Origin: Actinoallomurus purpureus
Lineage (GTDB): Bacteria; Actinomycetota; Actinomycetes; Streptosporangiales; Streptosporangiaceae
Length of the DNA: 56,906 bases
Assembly: GCF_024055795.1 (NCBI RefSeq)
Contig: NZ_JAMXMY010000037.1
Coordinates: 1 to 56,906 of the forward strand
Reading direction: 5' to 3'
Under the pieces are notes generated by a model that was given only the letters and a program-made list of their open reading frames with translations, was not told where the DNA came from and searched no databases. Shown here one piece after another: positions 46,510 through 54,050 of the stretch (the first letter of the stretch is position 1; every line of letters starts with the position of its first letter). The translations under genes were made by a program, and so were the position numbers.

Positions 46510-46959
46510 TCAGGCGGTGGTCGGCTTGGGCATCGCCCGGCAGGCGCTCGCGTGGTCGTTGGCATCGTCGCGGGCCTCGTCGCGTTCGCGCGGTAGGTAG
46601 TCGCCGGCGTACGAGCGGGAGTCTCGGCCGGACGCGTCGCAGCCCAGGCACTCCCAGGCGAACCCGTCGACCTCGTACGGCTCGACGACGGCGTCCGGCC
46701 GGCCCTTCGCCGGGTGCCATCTGGTCTTGAAGCGCTTGGACCGCAGCTCGACGACGGCGTCCGGCCGGCCCTTCGCCGGGTGCCATCTGGTCTTGAAGCG
46801 CTTGGACCGCAGCTCGACGACCGCACCGCCGACGGTCAGGAACCGCATCAGGGGCGGATCGCCGTCGGGCTGTGTGGGCTCCTGCTCCACGGTGGTGGTC
46901 TGGGGGAGTCGGGTGCCGGTGCGGAACATCGCGCGGCGGGCGAGCATGAAGGCGTCCAT
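46510..46959 (-). CDS. Hypothetical protein with internal duplication and C-terminal zinc motif (149 aa)
   Basis: A 149-residue protein from an ATG at 46959. A beta unit of 22 residues (about 46-89, AVVELRSKRFKTRWHPAKGRPD) is present twice exactly, the result of a 66-bp tandem DNA duplication. Then comes a C-terminal domain with WECLGCDASGRDS and HASACRAMP. The same CxxC...H...CRAMP ending occurs in the next protein upstream, so the two are likely paralogous. Function unknown. Confidence 0.75.
   Translation of the reverse strand: MDAFMLARRAMFRTGTRLPQTTTVEQEPTQPDGDPPLMRFLTVGGAVVELRSKRFKTRWHPAKGRPDAVVELRSKRFKTRWHPAKGRPDAVVEPYEVDGFAWECLGCDASGRDSRSYAGDYLPRERDEARDDANDHASACRAMPKPTTA
46681..46812. 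repeat. 66-bp perfect tandem duplication
   Basis: Bases 46681-46746 are repeated exactly at 46747-46812, without a single change, in frame within the 46510-46959 gene. Each unit codes for 22 residues. The identity suggests a recent event or an assembly artefact. Confidence 0.92.
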
Positions 46960-46983
46960 CAGGGTTCCTCTCGGATGTCTGGA

Positions 46984-47013
46984 GCGGCCCCGGTGTTCGC
47001 GCACCGGGGCCGC
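46984..47013 (-). terminator. Hairpin with 12-bp stem (second copy)
   Basis: Same arms as at 46465-46494 (GCGGCCCCGGTG and CACCGGGGCCGC) with a different 6-base loop. It lies between the 47041 gene and the 46510 gene. Confidence 0.7.
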
Positions 47014-47040
47014 GTACGTTCGAAGTGGGCCAGGAGTTGG

Positions 47041-47799
47041 TCAGGAGTTGGGCGGCATCGCGCGGCACTCGCCGGCGTGCTCGCGCGCCCACTTCTGGGC
47101 CCTGGGCGTGGAGAGCTTTCCGTCCGTGTCGAACTGATCGTTCATCCACCTCTGGTGGTCCCAACCAGCCCCGTTCCACTCCACGGTGTGGGACTCGCCG
47201 CACGTCTTGCAGGTCGCGACGGTCTCGGTGTGGTCGGTGCGGTCGCGGTAGCCGGGCCGCGTGACGACCTCGACGGCCAGGTGCGCGTCGCCCAGGGCCT
47301 CGCCCACACGCGTGAGGTAGCTGATGACCAGCCGCGGCTTCGCGGCCTCCTCAGCGGCCCGCTGGGCTTCCCTCTTCGCGTCTTCTTTCCGCCACTTCTC
47401 CCAATTCTCGGCCTGCCTCTGGGCCTCGGCTCTTTTCGCCTGCTCATCCGCGGCGCGCTTCTGCTCGAGCAGGTCCTCGAGCTCCGCAGCGACGCCGGGC
47501 CCTTCGATCTTCCACCGGACCTTGCCTCGGCCCGGATCGTAGTAATGGTTCAGCGACAAGAAGATTTCGTCCGGGTGCCAGGGGAGGGTGAACCAGTGCG
47601 TCGGGTCCTCATGCCCGGCGGAGGCCATCGCGGCGGTGAGGGACTTCAGGCGCCGCGCGGTGATCGATGTGAGGACGGAGTCGTCGAAGAGCCGGTACGG
47701 CCCGGTTCCGATGGTGGTCGGCTCGGGGATGCTGATCTCGGTGCGGGGCTCTTCGACACGGCCCAGCGCCCGGATGAAGGTGGCGAGCTTGGCGTTCAT
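47041..47799 (-). CDS. Hypothetical protein with coiled coil and C-terminal zinc motif (252 aa)
   Basis: A 252-residue protein. The N-terminal domain (about 1-105) has FRALGRVEEPR and YRLFDDSVLTSITARRLKSLTAAMASAGHEDPTHWFTLPWHPDEIFLSLNHYYDPGRG. A Glu/Lys/Arg-rich coiled coil (110-155) follows, then an alpha/beta region and a zinc-type end (CKTCGESHTVEW...AREHAGECRAMP). The end resembles that of the next gene. Ribosome binding site GAGAGGAAC. A mobile-element-like accessory gene; no known family. Confidence 0.7.
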   Translation of the reverse strand: MNAKLATFIRALGRVEEPRTEISIPEPTTIGTGPYRLFDDSVLTSITARRLKSLTAAMASAGHEDPTHWFTLPWHPDEIFLSLNHYYDPGRGKVRWKIEGPGVAAELEDLLEQKRAADEQAKRAEAQRQAENWEKWRKEDAKREAQRAAEEAAKPRLVISYLTRVGEALGDAHLAVEVVTRPGYRDRTDHTETVATCKTCGESHTVEWNGAGWDHQRWMNDQFDTDGKLSTPRAQKWAREHAGECRAMPPNS

Positions 47800-47828
47800 C
47801 AGAAAGTTCCTCTCGGGGTGTCTGGGGT

Positions 47829-47856
47829 GGCCCGCCGAGCGTCTGCCCGGCGGGCC
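47829..47856 (-). terminator. Hairpin with 9-bp stem
   Basis: GGCCCGCCG (47829-47837) pairs with CGGCGGGCC (47848-47856) around a 10-base loop, between the 47863 gene and the 47041 gene. Third member of a series of gene-separating hairpins in this part of the window. Confidence 0.6.
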
Positions 47857-47862
47857 TGTGTC

Positions 47863-49032
47863 CTACTGGGCGAGGCGGAGCGGGTGCTCACGCATGCCGT
47901 TCAGGAGCGCGGCCGCGGTCTTGTTCCCCGTCGGGTGACCGGCCGCCTTCAGCTGACGCATCAGTTCCGCGACCGCTGGCGGAGTGCCGTGCTCGGTCAT
48001 GTGCTCGTCGTAGATCTGGCGGGCCAGCTCGTTCCGGTCGACGGGCTTCCCACGGTGCTTCGCGGGTTTCCGCTGGCGCTGGTTCTGGTCTTCCTCACGC
48101 TTTCTGGCTCGCTCCTGATCGGCCATCCTGCGGACGTACTCGTTGACGTCTTCCGTGTCCGGGGTCGTGTCCGTGGGTGTGTTCTGAGCCGTGTCGGACA
48201 CGGGCGGAACCGTGTCGGCGGTCGTGTCGGGCATCGTGTTCTCGACGCGGGCCGGGGCCGTGTCCGACACGGTCTCGGACACGGGTTTCGACACGGTGCT
48301 CGACACGTATCGGGTCGTGTCCTCGACACGGTTCCGAGGCGTGTCCGACACGGTGCCCGGAGCGGGTTCCGACACGGTCGGAACCGTGTCGGGGGCCGTG
48401 TTCCGGGTCGTGTCCACGACCGTGTCGGACACGGCCGCGCGATCCCGGTGAAGCATGTGCGCCAGGCCCGCGCCAGCGCCCAGAACGAGCACCGGAAGAC
48501 ATGCGACGAGTGTCGTGATCAACCACGGCGCGGACTCCGGAATCGCCGTCGCGGCCTGCTGCACGGTCACGTGGTGTCGCTCCGCGAATGCCGAAACCTT
48601 CGCCTCATGCGCGACCTGCAGCAGGTGGTAGGCGATCTGCCCGAGCATCCCCAGGACCAGCGCCGCGATAGCGCTGACCTTGGCGTATCCCTTCGTCGCC
48701 TTGCTCAGCGGGGCGTTCGTCAGCCACGCCGACAAGGCGAACGCGGCGTACGCTTCAACGCCGACGGGCAGGGTGATCGCGGAGTTGACGGTCAAGCCGT
48801 CCCAGATCCCGGGGAGTGGGTGGACCTTCCCGAAGCCGGTCAGTCCGCCGAGTCCGACCCATCCGGACCAGGTCGCCACGCCGGCCGGTGCGGCGAGCAT
48901 CGCGAGGGGCCAGCGGCGGGGCCATCGGACACGGTCGTGTCGTGTCATGGTGGCCGTGTCGGGAACCGTGTCCGACACGGTGTCAGCCGTGTCGGCACGG
49001 GTCGTGTCGACGGCCGTGTCGGTCGTGTTCAT
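47863..49032 (-). CDS. DUF2637-like membrane protein with Asp-Thr repeats
   Basis: A 389-residue protein. N-terminal DTV/DTA-rich stretch (1-30), then four membrane segments (about 42-60, 80-103, 115-140, 168-195) with the DUF2637 pattern: SAITLPVGVEAYAAFALSAWL...KVSAIAALVLGMLGQIAYHLL. After that comes a long low-complexity part full of DT, SDTV and DTTPDT units (200-310), a basic coiled coil, and a C-terminal HTH-like tail (QIYDEHMTEHGTPPAVAELMRQLKAAGHPTGNKTAAALLNGM). DUF2637 proteins travel with FtsK/TraB genes on actinobacterial plasmids and AICEs. Confidence 0.78.
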   Translation of the reverse strand: MNTTDTAVDTTRADTADTVSDTVPDTATMTRHDRVRWPRRWPLAMLAAPAGVATWSGWVGLGGLTGFGKVHPLPGIWDGLTVNSAITLPVGVEAYAAFALSAWLTNAPLSKATKGYAKVSAIAALVLGMLGQIAYHLLQVAHEAKVSAFAERHHVTVQQAATAIPESAPWLITTLVACLPVLVLGAGAGLAHMLHRDRAAVSDTVVDTTRNTAPDTVPTVSEPAPGTVSDTPRNRVEDTTRYVSSTVSKPVSETVSDTAPARVENTMPDTTADTVPPVSDTAQNTPTDTTPDTEDVNEYVRRMADQERARKREEDQNQRQRKPAKHRGKPVDRNELARQIYDEHMTEHGTPPAVAELMRQLKAAGHPTGNKTAAALLNGMREHPLRLAQ

Positions 49033-49074
49033 CGTGTCCTCTTTCGTCGTGTCGGGTGGGGGTCAAGCAGACGC
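48147..49074. repeat. Dense GTGTCGG/CCGACAC repeats
   Basis: The word CGTGTC or its complement appears more than 30 times in two blocks (48165-48440 and 48925-49080), often as the palindrome GTGTCGGACAC or GTGTCCGACAC (for example near 48190, 48258, 48341, 48422, 48967). The blocks extend past the gene start into the intergenic bases and the next small gene, so they are not only protein coding. Confidence 0.75.
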
Positions 49075-49206
49075 CGTGTCGGCGTCGTCGAGGCGGGCTT
49101 TGACGTCCTCCCACGGGATGACGGGCTCGCCAGCGGCGACTGCGTCCAGTGCCTGCCGCGCGGCTGCGACGTCGTCATCCAGGGCAGTCCGAGGGGCGTC
49201 CGGCAT
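49063..49206 (-). CDS. Small antitoxin-like protein (47 aa)
   Basis: A 47-residue protein from an ATG at 49206 with AAAGGAG upstream. The sequence MPDAPRTALDDDVAAARQALDAVAAGEPVIPWEDVKARLD has the 'A-x-x-A-L-x-x-x-A-A-G-E-x-V-P-W-E-x-V-K-A-R-L' ending typical of RelB/ParD-type antitoxins. No toxin partner is adjacent, so it may be an orphan or serve another role. Confidence 0.65.
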   Translation of the reverse strand: MPDAPRTALDDDVAAARQALDAVAAGEPVIPWEDVKARLDDADTASA

Positions 49207-49441
49207 GGTCCCGCAGACTCCTTTCATGTGCGGTGTATCGGCTGGATGGACCTACACGTGTGGGTGCCACGTGTAGGTGCTGTGGTCGCCTGTGTGGGTG
49301 TGTGACCTACACGGCCACCGCATCCGGGGGTTGGCCTGCGGAAACGAGGCTTGCGTGTGGGTGTGTGGGGGTCGCGGATACCCCCCGTTTTCGGGGGTCT
49401 GGGGCCCGTAGACCCCCTATCCGCGACCCACACGTGTCGGG
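49207..49441. other. Structured intergenic region between the FtsK/TraB gene and the antitoxin-like gene
   Basis: About 235 bases with no gene. It holds CCTACACGTG...CACGTGTAGG (49251-49260 with 49268-49277), and a larger inverted repeat with GTGTGGGGGTCGCGGATA (49363-49380) against TATCCGCGACCCACAC (49418-49433). Inside that is GGGGGTCT/AGACCCCC (49393-49400 with 49410-49417). Such nested palindromes beside a TraB-like gene recall cis-acting transfer loci or origins. Confidence 0.65.
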
Positions 49442-51625
49442 TCATGCGGCGGGCCACTCGGCGACCTCGTCGGGCACCTCCTGCTCGCCGCGGGCGACCC
49501 GCGCGGCAGCGGTTTCGAGGTCATCGCGCGCGTACCCGCGGGCTCGTTTCCCCGCGACGTAGAACGCCTCCGGCAGGGCCCGCACGTCGAGCTGCACGAG
49601 CAGCCGCGACAACTCGGTCGTCGAGGTCATGTCAAGCTCGGCGGCGAGCGTCTCCGAATGCATCTTGGTGATGTCAGCCTCGTCGAACGCGGCGAGCGCC
49701 CGGGTGAGGATCTCCGGGATCGGCTGGGCCTGGGTCAGCACCCCGGCCGGCGCCGTCTCGGTCGCGTTGGCCGCGCGGGTTCCGATGGGCGGCCACGCCG
49801 CGGCATCGCTGACGTCGACCGGTTCCGTCTGGGCGCGCAGGTCCGTGACCGACGGCCAGTCCGCGGCGTTCCCGCCGACCAGCCACAGCGCTGGCCGGTC
49901 CGCCACCGGGACGACCTCAGCCGGCTCCGGTATCGCGACCTCCATCGTGGTCGGGGCCTCGTCGACACCCTCGCCTTCGGCCAGCTCACCGAAAGTCCGG
50001 CGCATCCGGTCGAGGCGACCGGAGTACAGCCCGGACACGCGGACCGGATTCCGGCCGCCCATGTCCAACTCGAACTCCCCGTCGGCGACCGCCGCCGACG
50101 AGGCATCAAGCTCGGGGCGCTGCCGGGCGATAGCGACCGCCGCGCGGGTGATCTGCGACGGCTTCATGTAGTACGCCTTGAACGGCTTCGGCGTCACCGC
50201 GCCCGTCGCGATGAACCCCGACCCCTTCCCGGACAGGTCCGCCGGGTCGATCGCGGACCGGTGCTGCCACCCGAACAGGTACGCAAGCTCCTCCTGGTCC
50301 TGCACGAGCATCCCGATGCGGACCCTGGACTGCTTGACGACCGCAGGTGCGATCACGTCCTGTGTGGCGCGCAGGCCGGACGGGACGACGTTGACGCCCT
50401 CGTTGCCGCCGATCCGCTGGGTCTCCTCGATGTTGCTGCGGACCTGCCGCAGGATCGGGTCGGCGTTCGCTCCGCTGCCCAGAACCTCGGCGCCCTCGTC
50501 GACGACGATGACGATCTCTGGCAGGTCCTCCGACAGCTGAAGCAGTTTGCTGTCGGAGGTGACCTTGAACTTCCGGTACGCGGACTTGCGGTGCTTGGCG
50601 ATGGCGAGCAGCACCGTCGTCATGTACAGCGCTTCCTCGGCCGTGGCCGCCGACCACAGGATCGCCGGGCGGTCGGTGACGCCTTCCAGCCACGGGTGAA
50701 GCCACACCTGGGAGATACCGCCGCCGTTCATGTCCAGGTGGCACACCAGCGCGTCCCGGCAACGTCCGACCCCTGCGGTGAGGATGTCGAGGGTGTTGGA
50801 CTTGCCGGAGCGCTTCTGGCCGACGACGACCGCTGAGTCCTCCCGTAGCTCGACGGTGGCGAGCGAGGAGTTGCGGTGCTCGCCGAGGTCGATCGGGTCG
50901 TAGATCGACCGGGGCGAGTAGTCCTCCGGGTAGTCGATCGTCTCGGTCAGCCGGTTCACCGTGGATACGTGGGCGACGAACGTCGCCCGCGTCTGCCCTC
51001 GCTCGAACTCGATCCCGCAGCCGTCCGGCAGGTCCGCGTCGGTGGCGAGCGCGTCGGCGAACCCCTGCAGGTTCTTGACGGTCGCTCCGCCGGGCGGGAG
51101 CTTGCCGTGCACGTCGAACCCGGCGCCGGTCGGCCACTGCTTGATGGCGGTGACCTCGACGCTGACCTTGCAGACGCGCCGGAACCGGGACTCCCATTCC
51201 TGGCCGGTCCGCGCGGCGGAGCGCAGCACGAGCGCCCGGCCGGGCTGGGCGTTGTCGCGGGTGCGGCCCGCCAGCGGTGCCGAGAGCCCGGCGCCGGCCG
51301 CGCCCACGGCGAGCGCGGCCAGGCCGTTCGGTTTCCACCATTCGTGGGTGGCCAGGGCCCAGGTGAGCCAGCCGCCGGCACCGGCCCAGCAGCCGAGCCG
51401 GTACACGACGGCGCCGGGGGTGAGCGCGTGATGGCGGGCGACCACCAGGTGGCCGAGCGCGCCGCCGACCGCGCCGATCGCACCCCACACGGGGCTGATG
51501 TGCGCGATGTCGCTGCCGAGCGCGGCTATCCCGGCCAGCCCGATCGCGGCCTCTGCGGTCGCGGACACGGTGCCGCGGGGGTTCAGCGACAGGTCCGCCT
51601 TTCGGGGCTGGGTGGTGGTGCCCAC
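49442..51625 (-). CDS. FtsK/TraB-type DNA translocase
   Basis: A 727-residue protein from a GTG at 51625 behind AAAGGAGGGG. Membrane segments lie in residues 25-120 (several, e.g. AAIGLAGIAALGSDIA, GAIGAVGGALGHLVV, LAALAVGAAGAGLSAPLAG). A P-loop GQKRSGKSN is at 269-277, Walker B IVIVVDEGAE at 371-380, and a sensor-like NVVPSGLRATQDVIAP follows. A C-terminal winged-helix-like domain (PEILTRALAAFDEADITKMHSETLAAELDMTSTTELSRLLVQLDVRALPEAFYVAGKRARGY) ends it. This is the layout of actinobacterial conjugative TraB proteins that pump double-stranded DNA between mycelia. Confidence 0.85.
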   Translation of the reverse strand: MGTTTQPRKADLSLNPRGTVSATAEAAIGLAGIAALGSDIAHISPVWGAIGAVGGALGHLVVARHHALTPGAVVYRLGCWAGAGGWLTWALATHEWWKPNGLAALAVGAAGAGLSAPLAGRTRDNAQPGRALVLRSAARTGQEWESRFRRVCKVSVEVTAIKQWPTGAGFDVHGKLPPGGATVKNLQGFADALATDADLPDGCGIEFERGQTRATFVAHVSTVNRLTETIDYPEDYSPRSIYDPIDLGEHRNSSLATVELREDSAVVVGQKRSGKSNTLDILTAGVGRCRDALVCHLDMNGGGISQVWLHPWLEGVTDRPAILWSAATAEEALYMTTVLLAIAKHRKSAYRKFKVTSDSKLLQLSEDLPEIVIVVDEGAEVLGSGANADPILRQVRSNIEETQRIGGNEGVNVVPSGLRATQDVIAPAVVKQSRVRIGMLVQDQEELAYLFGWQHRSAIDPADLSGKGSGFIATGAVTPKPFKAYYMKPSQITRAAVAIARQRPELDASSAAVADGEFELDMGGRNPVRVSGLYSGRLDRMRRTFGELAEGEGVDEAPTTMEVAIPEPAEVVPVADRPALWLVGGNAADWPSVTDLRAQTEPVDVSDAAAWPPIGTRAANATETAPAGVLTQAQPIPEILTRALAAFDEADITKMHSETLAAELDMTSTTELSRLLVQLDVRALPEAFYVAGKRARGYARDDLETAAARVARGEQEVPDEVAEWPAA

Positions 51626-51663
51626 CGGTCCCCTCCTTTCGTTCCGTAGTGGTCAGGGGTTGG

Positions 51664-53280
51664 TCAGACGTTCCACTTGTCCTCGCCGATACGCGGCGCG
51701 GTGCGGCGCTTGATGTCCTCGGCGTGGACGTCCTTGAACAGCTTCGAGATGTCCATGCAGGACACCGCGACCTGACCGAGCGCGGTGTACATGCGGAACA
51801 GCGCCTCGACCACGACCCGGTCGAGGGGGTAGGCGGCCTGCAGGGTCTTGGTGTAGGCCTGGACCGCGTTCGCCAGGGCCTCGGGCAGCAGGTGGATCTG
51901 CTCGAGGTCCTGGTCGACCTGCCACATGGTCTGCGGCCAGTAGCGGGCGGCGGCCGCTTCGACCTGCGCGGTGGCGTCGGCGAGCGGGAACTGGTTCGTC
52001 ATCGTTCTCCTCGGTGGGATCGGTTGACCGGGCTCCGGGGTGGAGTCCGGGGTCGGGGTGGCCTGCTGTCGTAGTGCTTCGCTGCGGCGCGTGAAGCAGG
52101 TCAGGCAGACCCTGAACGGCAAGCCGTGAAGGACGACTTCTTGGTCCTGGCCCTTGTCGATTCGGCGTCCGCACCACTGGCAGTGCCGGGGCTTGTCGGC
52201 CGTGGCCTCTTCGGGCTTCTTCTCGGGCTCGGTTGCGGGTTTCTTGTCGGGATCGGCCGCTGTCTCCTCGGTGGTCTCGTCCTCGGCTTTCTCGGCGCGC
52301 TGGCGCTTCCACCGCTCGTGGAACATCGCGAGCAGCGCCAGCAGCCCGGCGGCCGGGGCGGCGAACAGCCGCACGAACGGGTTGTTCGACTTCGACAGGC
52401 GGGCGCGGGCCGCCCGCCGCGCGGCGTTCCATCGCGACCACCGGCCGGCGCCGCTCTTACTGCCGCCTGCCGACGCGCCCTTCGCGGCCTGCACGGCTTT
52501 CGTGACGCGCTGCCCGGTCTTCGTACGGGCCGCCGCGGCGGCTGCTTTACGGCCGACAGCGTGCGCGGCCCGGCCGAGCCGAGTCTTGGGCGTCCTGACA
52601 TTGGCGCCGCCGGCACTCGAGCGGCCGCCCGCGTTTCCGGCCGCCCCGCCGCGGTTCCCGCGCCCGGTGGTACCGGACCCAGCCCGGCCGGCGGTGCCCT
52701 TCCCAACGGTCTTACCGCCGAGCTTGGATCCGCGGCCGCCGAACAGCTTCGCGCCTTTGCCGCCGAGGGCGGCGCCCGCCTTCCCGAGCTTCGGCCCGGT
52801 CCCCTTGCCCAGCTTCGGGCCGCCGCCCTTACCCAGGGGGGTGCCTTTCCCGCCGCCGAGCTTCGCGCCGCGACCCCCGGTCAGCTTCGGGCCCTTGCCC
52901 TTGCCGAGCCCGACCGAGCCCATCCGCGCACTCGACCGGCGGCCGCCGAGGCCCTGCCCGCGGCCGCCCTTCCCGAACGGCGAACGGTTTTTCCCGTCGC
53001 CGCGGAGCTTGTACATGCCGTACGCCGCAGCGGGCGCGGCCGTGACCACACCGCCAACAGCCAGACCGGCCATCCCGAACGCGTGCCACAGCTCGGCGCC
53101 GGCGACACCGAGCCCTGACGTACCGCCGGTGATCCAGTGACCGACCGGGTGACCGCGGTCCTCATCGCCGTTGTCGTCGGATTCGCTGCGGTGCCGGGCC
53201 GTGGCCGGCTCCGGGGCGGGCACCCACTGCTGTTCGGCGTCGGGCGGCGGGGTGGGGGGCTGTTCGTTCGTGGTGGTCAT
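51664..53280 (-). CDS. Membrane protein with Gly/Lys-rich repeats, zinc ribbon and C-terminal helical domain; possible internal start
   Basis: A 538-residue frame from the ATG at 53280 (an ATGA overlap; MDAM nine bases upstream is also possible). Order: Pro-rich start; membrane segment near HAFGMAGLAVGGVVTAAPAAAYGMYKL (70-95); long Gly/Lys repeats of the type GPKLGKGTGPKLGK and GGRGAKLGGGKG (95-210); Ala/Arg-rich basic region; membrane-like NPFVRLFAAPAAGLLALLAMFH; Glu/Lys linker; zinc ribbon CQWCGRRIDKGQ...CLTCF; and the final 112 residues starting MTNQFPLADAT. An ATG at 52002 in the same frame has GAGGAGAA just upstream, so that domain may also be made alone. Similar multi-domain proteins sit beside TraB genes. 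Confidence 0.7.
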   Translation of the reverse strand: MTTTNEQPPTPPPDAEQQWVPAPEPATARHRSESDDNGDEDRGHPVGHWITGGTSGLGVAGAELWHAFGMAGLAVGGVVTAAPAAAYGMYKLRGDGKNRSPFGKGGRGQGLGGRRSSARMGSVGLGKGKGPKLTGGRGAKLGGGKGTPLGKGGGPKLGKGTGPKLGKAGAALGGKGAKLFGGRGSKLGGKTVGKGTAGRAGSGTTGRGNRGGAAGNAGGRSSAGGANVRTPKTRLGRAAHAVGRKAAAAAARTKTGQRVTKAVQAAKGASAGGSKSGAGRWSRWNAARRAARARLSKSNNPFVRLFAAPAAGLLALLAMFHERWKRQRAEKAEDETTEETAADPDKKPATEPEKKPEEATADKPRHCQWCGRRIDKGQDQEVVLHGLPFRVCLTCFTRRSEALRQQATPTPDSTPEPGQPIPPRRTMTNQFPLADATAQVEAAAARYWPQTMWQVDQDLEQIHLLPEALANAVQAYTKTLQAAYPLDRVVVEALFRMYTALGQVAVSCMDISKLFKDVHAEDIKRRTAPRIGEDKWNV

Positions 53281-53915
53281 CGCATCCATCCGGCGGGGAA
53301 CAGGGTGTGGGTGAGCAGCGCCGCGCCGGCGGCGATGAGGACCACCGTGGTGACCGCCCACCAGGACGACAGCGTCTTCGGCGCCTTCGGGGGCCGCCCG
53401 GACGCTTCGGCGGCCGCGAGTTCGCGTTCGGTGGCGGCGTGGCAGGACAGCACCTCGGCGGCCTGCCCGCCGACCCGCTCACGTGCGAGCACGTAGATCC
53501 GGTCGATCAGGTCGGCACGGTCGTGGCGGTCCCGGGTGGCCGCGAGCTTCGCCCACAGGTCCAGCTCATCGCAGGTGGTGATCCATTCGGTGAGGCACCA
53601 GAACGCGTACCGCGATCCCTCCTCGGGGTCGATCGCGGCGCGTTCGCTGGCGGCGAGCATCAGCAGCAGCGCCGCGGAGGAGGCGATGGACGTGGCGAGG
53701 TCCCGGCCGCCCTCGTCCTCGAGGGGGTCGGGCCCGAACGCAGCGGGGTGGAGACGGGCCATGGCCTGCTCCGCGTCCGCGAACCGGTCGAGCAGCTCGG
53801 CGCGGTGCAGGGGGTCGGTGATGGCGTACAGGTCGGCGCTGCAGCGGCCGGCGAACTTGTCGGCGCGCCAGTAGGCGCGGCGGGCACGCCAGCGGTTGAG
53901 GTACAGGAGGTTCAT
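53277..53915 (-). CDS. Helical protein with C-terminal membrane anchor (212 aa)
   Basis: A 212-residue protein. A helical domain (ADLYAITDPLHRAELLDRFADAEQAMARLHPAAFGPD...DLATSIASSAALLLMLAASERAAI...CDELDLWAKLAATRDRHDRADLIDRIYVLARE) is followed by a membrane segment near the C-terminus (VTTVVLIAAGAALLTHTLFP). Clear paralogue of the 54672-55196 product, which lacks the anchor. Unknown function; part of the plasmid-like cargo. Confidence 0.72.
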   Translation of the reverse strand: MNLLYLNRWRARRAYWRADKFAGRCSADLYAITDPLHRAELLDRFADAEQAMARLHPAAFGPDPLEDEGGRDLATSIASSAALLLMLAASERAAIDPEEGSRYAFWCLTEWITTCDELDLWAKLAATRDRHDRADLIDRIYVLARERVGGQAAEVLSCHAATERELAAAEASGRPPKAPKTLSSWWAVTTVVLIAAGAALLTHTLFPAGWMR

Positions 53916-53936
53916 GTCGGGTCTCCGGATCAGCAG

Positions 53937-54050
53937 CTAGCGGATAAACAGCAGGTAGATGAGCCCGACCAGCGCGGCGATGACCGCGACGCGGGCGACG
54001 AAGATGGTGAGCGCGGAGCGGACCGGCCCCCACGGGCGCGGCCCTTTCAT
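53937..54050 (-). CDS. Very small membrane protein (37 aa)
   Basis: A 37-codon frame from an ATG at 54050 overlapping the next upstream stop by ATGA, ending at 53937. It is nearly one membrane helix (VRSALTIFVARVAVIAALVG, then LIYLLFIR). Small size and coupled start argue it is real. No known family. Confidence 0.6.
   Translation of the reverse strand: MKGPRPWGPVRSALTIFVARVAVIAALVGLIYLLFIR

Noticed and set aside
45430-46596. A plus-strand Arg/Trp/Cys-rich frame of 388 codons
   Set aside because: It runs across the 16-bp terminator and several minus-strand genes including whiB; composition is that of a GC-rich shadow.
47041-47799. A partition protein (ParB-like) suggested by the plasmid context
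   Set aside because: No ParB HTH or ParA Walker motif is visible; the product has a coiled coil and a zinc-type end only.
48147-48470. A CRISPR array suggested by many short repeats
   Set aside because: Repeat units are only 6-11 bases, spacing is irregular and no unique 30-base spacers exist; they lie within a coding frame.
46714-49305. A plus-strand frame of 863 codons rich in Val/Arg/Gly/His
   Set aside because: It is antisense to four genes with good ribosome sites; its repeats are simply the complement of the GTGTCGG repeats.
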